NCBI GenBank assembly: GCA_021741585.1
Contig: JAIOXN010000002.1
Location: forward strand, 62,001 to 126,000
Direction of reading: 5' to 3'
DNA: 64,000 nucleotides
Source of the DNA: Aquiluna sp.
Lineage (GTDB): Bacteria > Actinomycetota > Actinomycetes > Actinomycetales > Microbacteriaceae
Made by a program: the position numbers and the translations under genes. Under the pieces are notes generated by a model. It was not told where the DNA came from. It saw only the letters and a list, made by a program, of their open reading frames with translations, and did no database searches. Shown in pieces: positions 37,430-46,673 of this stretch; positions within the stretch are counted from its first letter, which is position 1, and each line of letters begins with the position of its first letter.

Positions 37430-40297
37430 TTAATCCAGCGCTGCTAGGGCATCCTCGATAGCTTTAGCGAGTTTCGCATCCGCAATTCCAAAGGCATTCC
37501 AATCGCCATCGCTAAGTGCTTGCTGCTTTTCTTTCAATGCAACTTGAGCCCGCGATAGCGCATCAGTTAGCGCCGGATTATCAATTTCAACACCATTTTC
37601 GTCGGTAGTTGGTGCAGTTGGGGCTGGGGTGCCCTCTCCGGTTTGGGCTCCAGAATTGCCACCAAATAGCTGGTCAAGTGCCTCATCTAGCGTGTCCTCG
37701 AAGGCGATTTGATCTCCGAACGCTACCAAGATTTTCTGAAGCAATGGGTACGAGGTTTCTCCTGTGGACTCAACATAGACCGGCTGAACATAAAGGAGTC
37801 CGCCACCTACAGGTAGGGTCAACAAGTTACCGTTTAGAACTCGGGTTGAACCTTGTCTCAAAAGGTTTAGCAACGAAGAAACATTGCTGTCTGCGTTGAA
37901 GTTGTTCTGAACCTGTCCGGGACCTGGAACGATGGTCTCTCTAGGTAGGTTCAAAAGGGTGAGCTTCCCATAATCTTCGTTCACCTCTCCCGCCGTCTTG
38001 CCAGCATCGGCATTAGCGATCAGGTAACCGGTGAGCACGTTTCTTGTCGTGTCCCCCGTTGACTGCGGGATGAAGGTTGAGTAAAGCGAGAACTGACTCT
38101 GGGTGTCTCCAGGTGCCTGAAGCGTCAGGTAATACGGTGGCTGAAGGAGGCCAAGTCCGGTGCCTTCCACAGGGTCATTCGGAGTCATCCAAGCATCCTG
38201 CTGGGAGTAGAACGCTCCAGCCTCGGTTACGTGGTAGCGACCAAGCACTGATCGCTGGGTCTTGAAAAGATCCGATGGGTAACGAACGTGGGCCATGAGG
38301 TCTGCAGATATTGCAGACCTTGGCTGAACGGTGTCTGGGAAGACGCTCATCCAACTCTTGAGGATCGGGTCCTCTTCATCCCATGCGTATAGATCAACCG
38401 ATCCGTCATATGCATCAACGGTTGCCTTGACTGAGTTTCGGATGTAGTTGATCTCACCGGCTCCTCCGCCAAAGGACTCTGAGGAAGTATCCAGAATGGC
38501 CCTGTCGAAGTTCTCGATGTTCGAATAAGGGAAGTGAGAAGTTGTGGTGTATCCATCGATAATCCACTTGATGCGCCCATCAACCACTGCTGGGTACACC
38601 TCGGAGTCGAGCGTCAGATACGGAGCAACTTCGCTAACGCGACTAGCTGGATCACGGTTATAAAGCACCTGAGATTCGTTGTTGATTGCATCTGAGAGCA
38701 AAATCTGCTCAGACTGGAACTTCAATGCAAATGCAATTCTGTTCAGTAGGTTGTCCAGTTTGGGACCGCCGTCACCGCTAAAGGTGGTGTAAGTCTCATT
38801 TTGACCTTCGGTTCCAGCAGGAAAATCAAACTCAAGTGGCTGGGCACCCTCCGGCGCTCCAACAATCGAGTAGAGCGGTGAATTTGCACCAAAGTAAACC
38901 CGAGGCTCAAATTCGCCAAGCGCTCCAACGTTTGGAATTCCCGACTGAAGGAACAGTGGCTTACCATCGCTATCGCGCTTGTTTCCATAAGCCGCGACCA
39001 AACCAAAACCGTGGGTATAAACAATTGAAGAGTTATACCAAGACTGGGATTCCCCAAGTCCGGACTGGTTCAATTCACGAACGGCAATCACGGTGTCCTG
39101 ATTTACGCCGTCAATTTCATAACGGTCAACGTGAAGGCGATTTGGGAAGCTGTAGTACTGGCGGTACTGCTCAAGCTGACGGAAAGCATCCGAAACCAAA
39201 GCAGGGTCGATAATACGAATCGAGGCTGTGGTCTTGGCATCGTTGCGCAAAGCTCCTGGCTCGGCAATCACAGTTGCGTCATAATCAACAACATTGACCT
39301 GATCCAGGCCATAGGCGACTCGGGTGGCATCAATGTTGCGCTGAAGGTATTGACTTTCTAAAGTTCGCTCATTTGGAACCACCTGGAAAGTCTGAACAAT
39401 CCATGGGTAGATTCCCCCGAGAACGATTGAGCTGACGACCATTAGTGCTGTTCCGATGATGGAGATGCGCCATCTGCCCAAAAATGCTGTGACCAAAAAC
39501 ATTGCGGCAACAACTATTGAAATCAGAGAAAGAATCTGCAGGCCAGGAATCATGGCATTAGCGTCGGTGTAATTCACTCCGGTGAAAAGCGCACCTTGAT
39601 TAGTCACTCCGGAATACTGGCTCAACCAGGTGCTCAATCCCTGGGTGACCAAGTAAATCGCCACAAGAACTGCCAGCTGAATTCTTGCTGGCTTGGAAAC
39701 GCTCACTTCGCGCCCTGTAAAGCGAATCCCACCATAAATCAGGTGCATTCCACCGTTGATCAAGAGTGTGAGCAGAACGGTTCCCGAAAGGAAGCCAACG
39801 GCAAAGATCAGAAACGGAAGGTCAAACACAAAGAATGAGACATCGAAACCAAACTGTGGGTCGGTGATCCCGAACTCAGAGCGATTGAGCCACAATGCTG
39901 CGGTTTGCCACTCCCTGGCGCTGATCATCCCGCCCAAGACCCCAAGACCCAAAGGCAGACCAATCATTATGACCTTGCGCAGACCCTCGATGATTTGTTG
40001 GTATTGCGCAAATGGAGACTCATCTGGCATCCGCAAGTAAATTGGCCTGGTCCTCCAGGCAATAATCAAACCAACTGAGCTGACAATTGCGACCACAATT
40101 AGTCCAGCCAAAAACGCTAATGTCTGTCCGATGATTTGGGTGGTGAATACAGTTGCGTAGTCCAATTGGTTAAACCAAAGCCAATCGGTGTAGATGCCGG
40201 CAGCACTGAAAAAGACGAATGCGATTGCCGCCAAGATTCCAAGGGCAATCGAAAGCGGCGAAACCTTCCGGGCGTTAGGTTGCGTGGTCTGAGTCAC
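37430..40297 (-). CDS. UPF0182 family large membrane protein
   Basis: This 955-residue protein has about seven membrane helices in the first 330 residues and a large exported domain (about 340-860). It ends in an acidic, Pro/Thr-rich linker and a short helical tail. It matches the actinobacterial UPF0182 family in length and in blocks such as SLPF-type helices and NLYGWDEEDP-like segments (here DLYAWDEEDPILKSW). Function is unknown. The GTG start has a good Shine-Dalgarno (ATAGGAG). The YlbL-type protease gene lies ten bases upstream in the same direction, matching the order I recall for Rv3193c-Rv3194c. Confidence 0.9.
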   Translation of the reverse strand: MTQTTQPNARKVSPLSIALGILAAIAFVFFSAAGIYTDWLWFNQLDYATVFTTQIIGQTLAFLAGLIVVAIVSSVGLIIAWRTRPIYLRMPDESPFAQYQQIIEGLRKVIMIGLPLGLGVLGGMISAREWQTAALWLNRSEFGITDPQFGFDVSFFVFDLPFLIFAVGFLSGTVLLTLLINGGMHLIYGGIRFTGREVSVSKPARIQLAVLVAIYLVTQGLSTWLSQYSGVTNQGALFTGVNYTDANAMIPGLQILSLISIVVAAMFLVTAFLGRWRISIIGTALMVVSSIVLGGIYPWIVQTFQVVPNERTLESQYLQRNIDATRVAYGLDQVNVVDYDATVIAEPGALRNDAKTTASIRIIDPALVSDAFRQLEQYRQYYSFPNRLHVDRYEIDGVNQDTVIAVRELNQSGLGESQSWYNSSIVYTHGFGLVAAYGNKRDSDGKPLFLQSGIPNVGALGEFEPRVYFGANSPLYSIVGAPEGAQPLEFDFPAGTEGQNETYTTFSGDGGPKLDNLLNRIAFALKFQSEQILLSDAINNESQVLYNRDPASRVSEVAPYLTLDSEVYPAVVDGRIKWIIDGYTTTSHFPYSNIENFDRAILDTSSESFGGGAGEINYIRNSVKATVDAYDGSVDLYAWDEEDPILKSWMSVFPDTVQPRSAISADLMAHVRYPSDLFKTQRSVLGRYHVTEAGAFYSQQDAWMTPNDPVEGTGLGLLQPPYYLTLQAPGDTQSQFSLYSTFIPQSTGDTTRNVLTGYLIANADAGKTAGEVNEDYGKLTLLNLPRETIVPGPGQVQNNFNADSNVSSLLNLLRQGSTRVLNGNLLTLPVGGGLLYVQPVYVESTGETSYPLLQKILVAFGDQIAFEDTLDEALDQLFGGNSGAQTGEGTPAPTAPTTDENGVEIDNPALTDALSRAQVALKEKQQALSDGDWNAFGIADAKLAKAIEDALAALD

Positions 40298-40306
40298 TGT
40301 TTTCTC

Positions 40307-41368
40307 CTATTTGGTGCATCCAAGCTCGGGCAGAGCTTCTGCCTTACTAAAACTGTCAAGAACTTGCAAAGCTTCCCCTAAGTCTCTCACCGATACGACT
40401 TCGAGGCCATCCGGGACGTTCCCAATCACCTGAGCGCAGTTTTCCCGTGGAGCTAAAAAGATTTGAGCCCCGGCATTTTTGGCAGCAATCATTTTGAGTT
40501 CGATCCCGCCGATTGGTCCAACCAGACCCTCCGCAGATATGGTGCCCGTGCCAGCGATATGTCCATCTGAGGCGATCGAACCTGGAGTTAGTGCGTCGAT
40601 GATTCCGAGGCTAAAAATCAACCCACCGGATGGTCCTCCGACATCCCCTAACTGAAGAGAAATATCGATTGGGAAGTCATACGTGTAGCCAATCATGGCG
40701 CCGATAACCCAGGCGTCTTGGTTCAGCTCCGGAGTGATTTCAACAACTAGTGTTTTTGAATCTCGAACCACGCTCAGCTCGATTGCTTCACCCTGAGATT
40801 CTTGAATTTTTTGACGCAATTTTTCAAAGCTTGAGACAGGAACCCCGTTAACCGCGGAGACAAAGTCGCCTCCCACCAAAATGCCCGAAGATGGTGCTCC
40901 CTCTATAACTGAACTTACATATAGCGTCCTTGGGATTTCATACCCCAGATTGCCAAGCGCTGCCGCAATAGCATCTTGCTGAGATATCTCCATCTGCGCG
41001 CTAGATTCTGCGCGCGCCTCCTCGACGGTTTGGCTTGGTGGATAGACCTGATCCAGGGGAAGCACAATCTGTTCTGGGTCCAGCCAGGCAATCAGAACTT
41101 GCACCCAATTCGGATTAAATTCTCTGTTTCCAAGCAATGAAACTGTCGTTATGTCCAACTCGGTTTCAGTAGGAAAAATATCAGTATTTGATGAGCTGAT
41201 TACCGGATTGCCGTCTATTTCACCCATGACGTTAAAGACGGCTCCAGGTCTTTCGATCACATAACCGCTCGGGAGAAAAGTCAGGCCAACCAACGATGCC
41301 GCAAGCAACCCAAAAATTGCCCACTTGCCTCCTGGCTTGCGCGGGGTTTTCCCTGAGAAGAATGTCAT
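40307..41368 (-). CDS. YlbL-type membrane-anchored PDZ/Lon-like serine protease
   Basis: About 353 residues from the ATG at 41368; an earlier in-frame codon at 41431 would add 21 residues. One membrane helix (about 16-35) is followed by an exported region with a PDZ domain (about 150-210, ISQ...GAPSSGILVGGDFVSAVNG) and a C-terminal Lon-type catalytic domain with a Ser-Lys dyad (Ser247 in GGPSGGLIF and Lys292 in GGIELKMIAAK). Family members (SepM, YlbL) cleave exported peptides or envelope proteins. TAGCAT seven bases before the start suggests a leaderless message. It lies ten bases upstream of the UPF0182 gene. Confidence 0.9.
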   Translation of the reverse strand: MTFFSGKTPRKPGGKWAIFGLLAASLVGLTFLPSGYVIERPGAVFNVMGEIDGNPVISSSNTDIFPTETELDITTVSLLGNREFNPNWVQVLIAWLDPEQIVLPLDQVYPPSQTVEEARAESSAQMEISQQDAIAAALGNLGYEIPRTLYVSSVIEGAPSSGILVGGDFVSAVNGVPVSSFEKLRQKIQESQGEAIELSVVRDSKTLVVEITPELNQDAWVIGAMIGYTYDFPIDISLQLGDVGGPSGGLIFSLGIIDALTPGSIASDGHIAGTGTISAEGLVGPIGGIELKMIAAKNAGAQIFLAPRENCAQVIGNVPDGLEVVSVRDLGEALQVLDSFSKAEALPELGCTK

Positions 41369-41501
41369 TGCCCCAATGCTAATTTGGTTAGCTGACAGTT
41401 TGGTTAGCGACCTCACGCCCTTGGCGAACAAAACGATTTTCAGCAGAAAAATCAGCCATTTCTCAAGGGAATAGGGCTAGCGTCTTCCTAGGAAGGTAGC
41501 C

Positions 41502-42776
41502 GTGGAAGAAAACTCAAATAACGAAGAGTTAGAAAAACTACTTCGGGAAATGATGCAATCCGGCGCGATTGACCCAGAGGCTCTCGCAAAAGCTGCAGGG
41601 CTCAACCTCTCCCCCGCCTCGATGGCCCAAGCTTTTAGCCAGTTTCGTTCGATGATGCAATCCGATGGAGAATCGGTCAACTGGGATCTTGCAAATAAAC
41701 AAGCAAGCGAAATAGCTTCCAAGAGTCAGATTGAGCCATCGGAAGCAATCCAGCGTGAAATTCAGACCGCAATGGAAATGGCGAATCTCTGGCTTAGTGA
41801 AGAAACTGGGTTCATATCTAGCCAACCACCTAAGCACCTGACCAGAAAAATCTGGGTTGCCGATGCGCTGCCGCTATACAAGGAACTCTCCGAGCCAATC
41901 GCCACTTCAATGGCTAAAGCGCTCAGTGAAAACCTAGGTAACCTCCTTCCAGAACAGCTTTCCGAAATGCTCGGACCGGCAACTAAATTCTTAGGAAATG
42001 CCGGTGCAACCATCTTCGCAATGCAGCTTGGACAGGCGGTTGGAAAGCTTTCCTCAGAGGTTCTTAGTAGTTCAGAGATTGGTGTACCGCTATCAAATCG
42101 CCCAGGCTTGCTGCTGCAGAATATTTCAGAATTCCTCAAAGATCTAGAGACGCCCAAAAGTGAAGTTCTGATTTACTTGTGCATCCGAGAACTTGCAATG
42201 GTTTCTCTATTCAGTTCAAATAACTGGCTAAGTGAAGGTCTTGTATCGCAAATTCGGGAGTTTGCATCCGGCCTAAAAGTAGACACCTCAGAACTTGAAA
42301 ACCTCGCTGAGGGAATCGATATCAACAATCCAGATTCAATTCGGGAGATGATCCAGGCCGGGGCGTTGATTAGTCAAAGGACACCTGAACAGGAACTTGC
42401 GCTCGGGCGAATTGAGACTCTGCTTGCCCTCTCGGAGGGCTGGGCTGATGCGGTTACATTCAGAGCAGCACGCCGACTTCCCAATCAGGCGGCCATCTCG
42501 GAGATTCTTCGCAGAAGGCGCGTTACCCAGGGTGCTCAGGAGAAAACCTTTGCATTACTTCTTGGCCTAGAACTAAAGCCTCGCCTTCTAAGAGAATCTG
42601 CTCAAATGTGGCAACGAGTGTTTGAAGCACTCGGAACTAAGGCTCAAGACGATCTCTGGTCACACCCCGATCAGCTTCCGACCCCGGAAGAGATCCAGGA
42701 TCCTGAATCTCTAATTTCTAGGCTCCAAGATTCGGGAGATGACTTTGACCAAGAACTGCGAGATTTACTGGGCTAG
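41502..42776 (+). CDS. DUF2342 zincin-like protein (predicted metalloprotease fold, altered motif)
   Basis: The 424-residue protein belongs to the actinobacterial DUF2342/zincin-like family. It has an N-terminal helical half with M/A-rich segments, the IWVADALPLYKELSEP block, and a C-terminal half with SEGWADAVTFRAARRLP and LLGLELKPRLLRESAQMW. The position where I expect the degenerate zincin motif (RExxH-like) reads RELAM at residues 229-233, with no second histidine, so zinc proteolysis is doubtful. GTG start with Shine-Dalgarno AGGAAGG. It is followed by the ThiF-like gene after 51 bases and lies beside UvrD2, as in the M. tuberculosis Rv3195 region. Confidence 0.8.
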   Translation: MEENSNNEELEKLLREMMQSGAIDPEALAKAAGLNLSPASMAQAFSQFRSMMQSDGESVNWDLANKQASEIASKSQIEPSEAIQREIQTAMEMANLWLSEETGFISSQPPKHLTRKIWVADALPLYKELSEPIATSMAKALSENLGNLLPEQLSEMLGPATKFLGNAGATIFAMQLGQAVGKLSSEVLSSSEIGVPLSNRPGLLLQNISEFLKDLETPKSEVLIYLCIRELAMVSLFSSNNWLSEGLVSQIREFASGLKVDTSELENLAEGIDINNPDSIREMIQAGALISQRTPEQELALGRIETLLALSEGWADAVTFRAARRLPNQAAISEILRRRRVTQGAQEKTFALLLGLELKPRLLRESAQMWQRVFEALGTKAQDDLWSHPDQLPTPEEIQDPESLISRLQDSGDDFDQELRDLLG

Positions 42777-42815
42777 TCCTGTGGAGAACTAAAAGCTAAG
42801 AACCCAGCGCTTTGG

Positions 42816-42828
42816 CATGATTCCTCAA
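42816..42828 (+). promoter_or_regulatory. Leaderless promoter of the ThiF-like gene (-10 CATGAT)
   Basis: CATGAT at 42816-42821 is followed by six bases and the ATG at 42828. No Shine-Dalgarno is visible, so this gene seems to have its own promoter. Confidence 0.5.
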
Positions 42829-43838
42829 TGGTTCGACAAATAAACCCATCTTTGGCAAGACTCTGGATAAATAACACCCGGCATTTTGGTTACCCAAATC
42901 CATATGCAGTCACTACAGAGACCCCGGCCAGTCAACTTGCCCTGGAATACCTTGAAGCTGGCTTGAGCAACAACCAATTCGCAATTTTGCCAAAACTAGT
43001 CGGCGGCACAGACCAAAAAATTGGCGATTTAGTCGGCAGACTCTCCTCGATTCTGGTGACGACCTCGTCATTTCTGCCGGAGCTGGAGCAGGCTGAAGTC
43101 GAGCGCAGATTTAGCGAAATTTTGAGGCTGTTCGCTATTGGATCAACCGATCCTGCTGAGGCATTGCGCAAAAGAAGCGCCGCAAGGGTATTCGTTTCGA
43201 AGCTTGATAGAACTGGAATGGTACTGCTTGAGGCGCTAAGTGCTGCCGGGATAGGCCTGGTTTTTACCCAAGACTCTCAAAGGGTTGGACCCAGTGACAC
43301 GCTAAACCTTGGCCACCCAGAAAGCTCCCTTGGTAAAACGAGAATTTCGAGTGCTCGAGAGGTTCTAGGAGCTGGCACCAAAACTCAGTTGCACTCAAGG
43401 GTCTCAGGAGTATTTGATCTAACTGATGTGGCGATAATCCTCGGAACCGATGTTGTGAACCCCATCGAATATCAAACCTGGATGGCTAGAGACGTGCCGC
43501 ATCTGGCGATTACATTCGATGAATCGGGGGTCGAAATTAGTCAACTGGTTATTCCAGGGCTCACTCCTTGCCTCAGCTGCCTCAATCTTGAAAGACTCGC
43601 GGCAGATCCCAACTGGAGCGCTATCGCTCCGCAGCTAAGCCTCGTGGATCGAGATTTGAGTGACAGTGCAAGCCTGCTTTTCGCAACTGGGGTTGCACTA
43701 ACTAGCGTTCTAACCCAAATTGACCTTGGAAATTGGCAAGAGCAAGCAAACCGCATCGTTCGATTGGATCGAAAAACCGGTGCTGTCCTCACGAGGCAAG
43801 TTGGCAATCCAACCTGCGGTTGCAGTCTGACTACTTAA
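42828..43838 (+). CDS. ThiF/E1-like protein with zinc-binding cysteines, no visible nucleotide-binding loop
   Basis: The 336-residue protein resembles the E1/ThiF-like fold in its second half: VFDLTDVAIILGTDVVNP, VPHLAITFDESGVEISQLVIPG, and the cysteine pair CLSC (Cys248, Cys251) with a C-terminal CGC (Cys330, Cys332), which together resemble the structural zinc site of E1-like enzymes. The GxGxxG ATP-binding loop and adenylation arginines of ThiF/MoeB are not seen. It may be a binding or scaffold derivative, like the partner domains in TOMM biosynthesis. It sits between DUF2342 and UvrD2, overlapping the latter's 3' end by eight bases. Function is not known. Confidence 0.65.
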   Translation: MVRQINPSLARLWINNTRHFGYPNPYAVTTETPASQLALEYLEAGLSNNQFAILPKLVGGTDQKIGDLVGRLSSILVTTSSFLPELEQAEVERRFSEILRLFAIGSTDPAEALRKRSAARVFVSKLDRTGMVLLEALSAAGIGLVFTQDSQRVGPSDTLNLGHPESSLGKTRISSAREVLGAGTKTQLHSRVSGVFDLTDVAIILGTDVVNPIEYQTWMARDVPHLAITFDESGVEISQLVIPGLTPCLSCLNLERLAADPNWSAIAPQLSLVDRDLSDSASLLFATGVALTSVLTQIDLGNWQEQANRIVRLDRKTGAVLTRQVGNPTCGCSLTT

Positions 43839-45456
43839 GCTCCAAGAATTCTGATGCCGGCTTTTGCGCATTCCAGCTGATGGTCAGGGTGTCTTTGGCG
43901 CGGGTGATACCGACATAGAAAAGCCGCTTTTCCTCGGCCATGGCATCCTCATCTTGTGCATAAGAGATCGGCAACAGGCCCTGGTTTAGACCGAAGAGGG
44001 AAACGTGCGACCACTCGAGACCCTTGGTTGAGTGCAATGTGGCAAGCGTGACCGCATTTTGAATTGGTTCGTGCCCAGAGCGTTCACGCTCTTGCAGCTC
44101 CCGAAGGTATTCATCGAGACTCACATTCTCACCGAGCTCCTCAAGGACCTCAAAAAACCAATTGAGGCCGAGCCATTTTTCATCTCTTGAGCCATTTGAT
44201 TTCCAGCCAAGCGAGCTAACGATATTGGAGACCTCGATAAAGAGAGGATTGGTCAGCTCACCAACCTGAAGCGCCCTCAGAGCAGTGAGCACCTGTAGGA
44301 CCTCACTTCGTCGAAAGAATCTGCCAGCGCCTCGAACCTGAACTTGAACACCCTTTGCCTGGAGGGCTTGCTCCAGAGGATCTAGCTGATTATTGATTCG
44401 GGTAAGAACTGCGATTTCGGATGGAGGTGTGTCATTTTGCAAAGCATTGAGCACCTCTTCAACGCACAGATCAACCTCGGACTGTGCTGATTGAGCCGCG
44501 ACCAACTTAGGGGTAGAGGTGTGGGATCTGACCGGCTTTAGCTCCGAGTATTTTGCAACACGATTCGCCAAATCAACAATCTGAACCCCTGAGCGATAAT
44601 TTCGATTGAGCTCAATGACCTCAGCGTTTGGGTAGCGAGATTCGAATCCAAGCAGAAATGATTGAGAAGCCCCGGAGAAGCTGTAAATGGTTTGACGCGG
44701 GTCTCCAACAACGCAAAGGTCCTCACGCTCCCCCAGCCAGGTTTCTAAAAGTGCCTGCTGAAGTGGGGAAATATCTTGGTACTCATCCACAGTGAAAAAT
44801 CGAAATTGCTGCTGGACATGGGCCAACATTCGTGCCTCTGAGCGCAACATTCCTATTGTCAAAAGCAGGACATCTTCCCAGTCCATTACTCGCTTGGATT
44901 GCTTTAGAGCTTCATACTCGGTTGCGATTTCTATAAAAACAGTGGAATCCAATCCCGCTACTTCTGTTCGCTCCAGTTTTTGATATTCGCTTGGCGAAAC
45001 CATCGAATACTTGAGCCACTCGATCTCGGCAACTATCTCTCTAATTGCCCCTTCGGCCAGGCGGAGGTTTTTTGTAGTGACGACCTCCTTAATGAGGGCC
45101 GCCTTATTCGTCGCAAGTTTTGGTGCCAATGAGCCTGTTAGTTGAGGCCAAAAAAATTGAAGTTGACTCAAAGCTGCCGAGTGAAAGGTTCTGACCTGCA
45201 CCCCAGCTGCGCCAAGTTCTCGTAGGCGAATTCGCAGTTCGGCTGCTGCTCTGTTTGTGTAGGTAAGCGCCAATACTCGATTCGGTGCGTAGACACCCTT
45301 CTCTATCCCAAGGGCAATGCGGTGGCTGACGGTTCTTGTCTTACCCGTTCCCGCACCGGCAATAATGCACACCGGACCCCGAAGCGTTTGAGCTGCCAGA
45401 CGCTGGTCCTCATCAAGCGCAGCGAGGAGGGAATCCTCATTTGACTCAGAGTTCAT
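43831..45456 (-). CDS. uvrD2: UvrD2-type superfamily 1 DNA helicase, short form
   Basis: This 541-residue 3'-5' helicase has the Walker A AGAGTGKTRT (about residue 35), motif II VDEYQD, motif III GDPRQTIYSFSGA and motif VI EEKRLFYVGITRAKD. The position next to DUF2342 and adnAB corresponds to actinobacterial UvrD2. Mycobacterial UvrD2 has about 700 residues with C-terminal HRDC and tetracysteine domains; here the protein ends right after motif VI, so both are absent. It has a Shine-Dalgarno (AGAGGA), and its 3' end overlaps the convergent ThiF-like gene. Confidence 0.88.
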   Translation of the reverse strand: MNSESNEDSLLAALDEDQRLAAQTLRGPVCIIAGAGTGKTRTVSHRIALGIEKGVYAPNRVLALTYTNRAAAELRIRLRELGAAGVQVRTFHSAALSQLQFFWPQLTGSLAPKLATNKAALIKEVVTTKNLRLAEGAIREIVAEIEWLKYSMVSPSEYQKLERTEVAGLDSTVFIEIATEYEALKQSKRVMDWEDVLLLTIGMLRSEARMLAHVQQQFRFFTVDEYQDISPLQQALLETWLGEREDLCVVGDPRQTIYSFSGASQSFLLGFESRYPNAEVIELNRNYRSGVQIVDLANRVAKYSELKPVRSHTSTPKLVAAQSAQSEVDLCVEEVLNALQNDTPPSEIAVLTRINNQLDPLEQALQAKGVQVQVRGAGRFFRRSEVLQVLTALRALQVGELTNPLFIEVSNIVSSLGWKSNGSRDEKWLGLNWFFEVLEELGENVSLDEYLRELQERERSGHEPIQNAVTLATLHSTKGLEWSHVSLFGLNQGLLPISYAQDEDAMAEEKRLFYVGITRAKDTLTISWNAQKPASEFLELK

Positions 45457-45509
45457 AAAGAATCCTCTTGCTGCGCGTGGCGGTGACTGATTTATTGGTG
45501 CAAACTGTC

Positions 45510-45522
45510 TAACCTTCTTGAG
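45510..45522 (+). promoter_or_regulatory. Possible leaderless promoter of the phosphotransferase-like gene (TAACCT)
   Basis: TAACCT at 45510-45515, six bases before the GTG at 45522, follows the spacing seen at other leaderless starts here but is a weak -10 match. Confidence 0.4.
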
Positions 45523-46673
45523 TGGGAAGACCTGCTCTGATATTAGCTGCGCTGGCGGCAGACGCTGCGCCTGGGAAAAAGTTCCGTCATTACATGCTCG
45601 CTCAGAGCAACGATGGGCTCGAGATCCTCAGACTCTGGGACGAGTCCGGGGAATCCTTCGAGCTCAAGATTCCAAAGAGCCCAGCAGGCGAGGGTGAGTT
45701 GGCCCTTGAACTCCAAGTCCTAAAGGCACTAAAGCCATTCGTGACAAAACTGCCTTTTTCGATTTCCGAATACGTAGGTCAGACCAATGACTTCGATGGC
45801 ACGAAGGCCATCTTGTTCACACTCCTGGGCGGAAATCAACCTGACCTAGGCAAACTCGGGCCCGGAGATTTCTCTAGAACTTTCGCCGAGGCAATTGCGG
45901 CAATCCATTCCTTGCCACTGGGTGCAATCCGAGATGCTGGCCTGCCTGAATATGATTCTTCAAGCATTCTCCACACCAAAGTATCCGAACTTGATCGAGT
46001 TGCAGCTAGCGGGCGAATTCCAGCGATTCTGCTCTCGCGCTGGGAAGCGGCGCTTGAGGATGTTGGGCTGTTCCGCTTTCACCCTGCCACTACCCACGGT
46101 GCCATTTCGAGCGAGACAGCTTTGGTTGAAGGCCAAAATGTGGTTGCCATCGGGGGCTGGGGCAATGTCTCTATTGCCGACCCTGCCGAGGATTTCCGCT
46201 GGTTGGCTGGTGGCGGATTGCCATCAACATTTGACGATGCCATGATCCACTACCGATCGATTCGATCTGGAGCTGATGAAAACATCGCCCAGCGCGCCAC
46301 CCTCTACTCAGAACTTGAACTCGCAACCTGGTTGATCCACTGCGCTAAATCTGGCGATGAAGCAGCAACCAAACAGGCTGAGGACATGATCGAAGATCTT
46401 CGCTCTCACCTTGAGGCGGGCAACCTAAGGAATCTCACAGCCAGCAGCTTCGTAGGTCTAGCTACAACCACTGCCCTGCTCTCTGAAATCACAAGCAGCC
46501 AAACCATTGTGACCGAGGCCCAAGTGATTGATTCTCAGGCGAAAGATGCCCCCGAGGAAGTGGCTGCTTTTGAGGAGATCTTTGAAACAGAAGAATCCGA
46601 GCTAGACCCTACTGACTCCGAATCTACCGAGCCAGAATCTCAAACAGAGACTAGTCCCGACGAGCTCTTCTAA
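45522..46673 (+). CDS. Aminoglycoside phosphotransferase-like protein lacking catalytic residues
   Basis: The 383-residue protein has the layout of the APH/choline kinase fold: an N-terminal lobe, then AEAIAAIHSLPLG, then the catalytic-loop region THGAISSETALV (His192), and the metal-loop region AIGGWGNVSIADPAEDFRWLAGG. In active members the catalytic loop is HGDxxxxN and the metal loop is IDW; here the Asp is Ala194 and the IDW Asp is Gly212, so phosphotransfer is unlikely. A long acidic tail (about 325-383) follows. It is divergent from uvrD2 and overlaps the 3' end of adnB by 23 bases. Similar genes near UvrD2 are familiar in Microbacteriaceae; the function is unknown. Confidence 0.75.
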   Translation: MGRPALILAALAADAAPGKKFRHYMLAQSNDGLEILRLWDESGESFELKIPKSPAGEGELALELQVLKALKPFVTKLPFSISEYVGQTNDFDGTKAILFTLLGGNQPDLGKLGPGDFSRTFAEAIAAIHSLPLGAIRDAGLPEYDSSSILHTKVSELDRVAASGRIPAILLSRWEAALEDVGLFRFHPATTHGAISSETALVEGQNVVAIGGWGNVSIADPAEDFRWLAGGGLPSTFDDAMIHYRSIRSGADENIAQRATLYSELELATWLIHCAKSGDEAATKQAEDMIEDLRSHLEAGNLRNLTASSFVGLATTTALLSEITSSQTIVTEAQVIDSQAKDAPEEVAAFEEIFETEESELDPTDSESTEPESQTETSPDELF

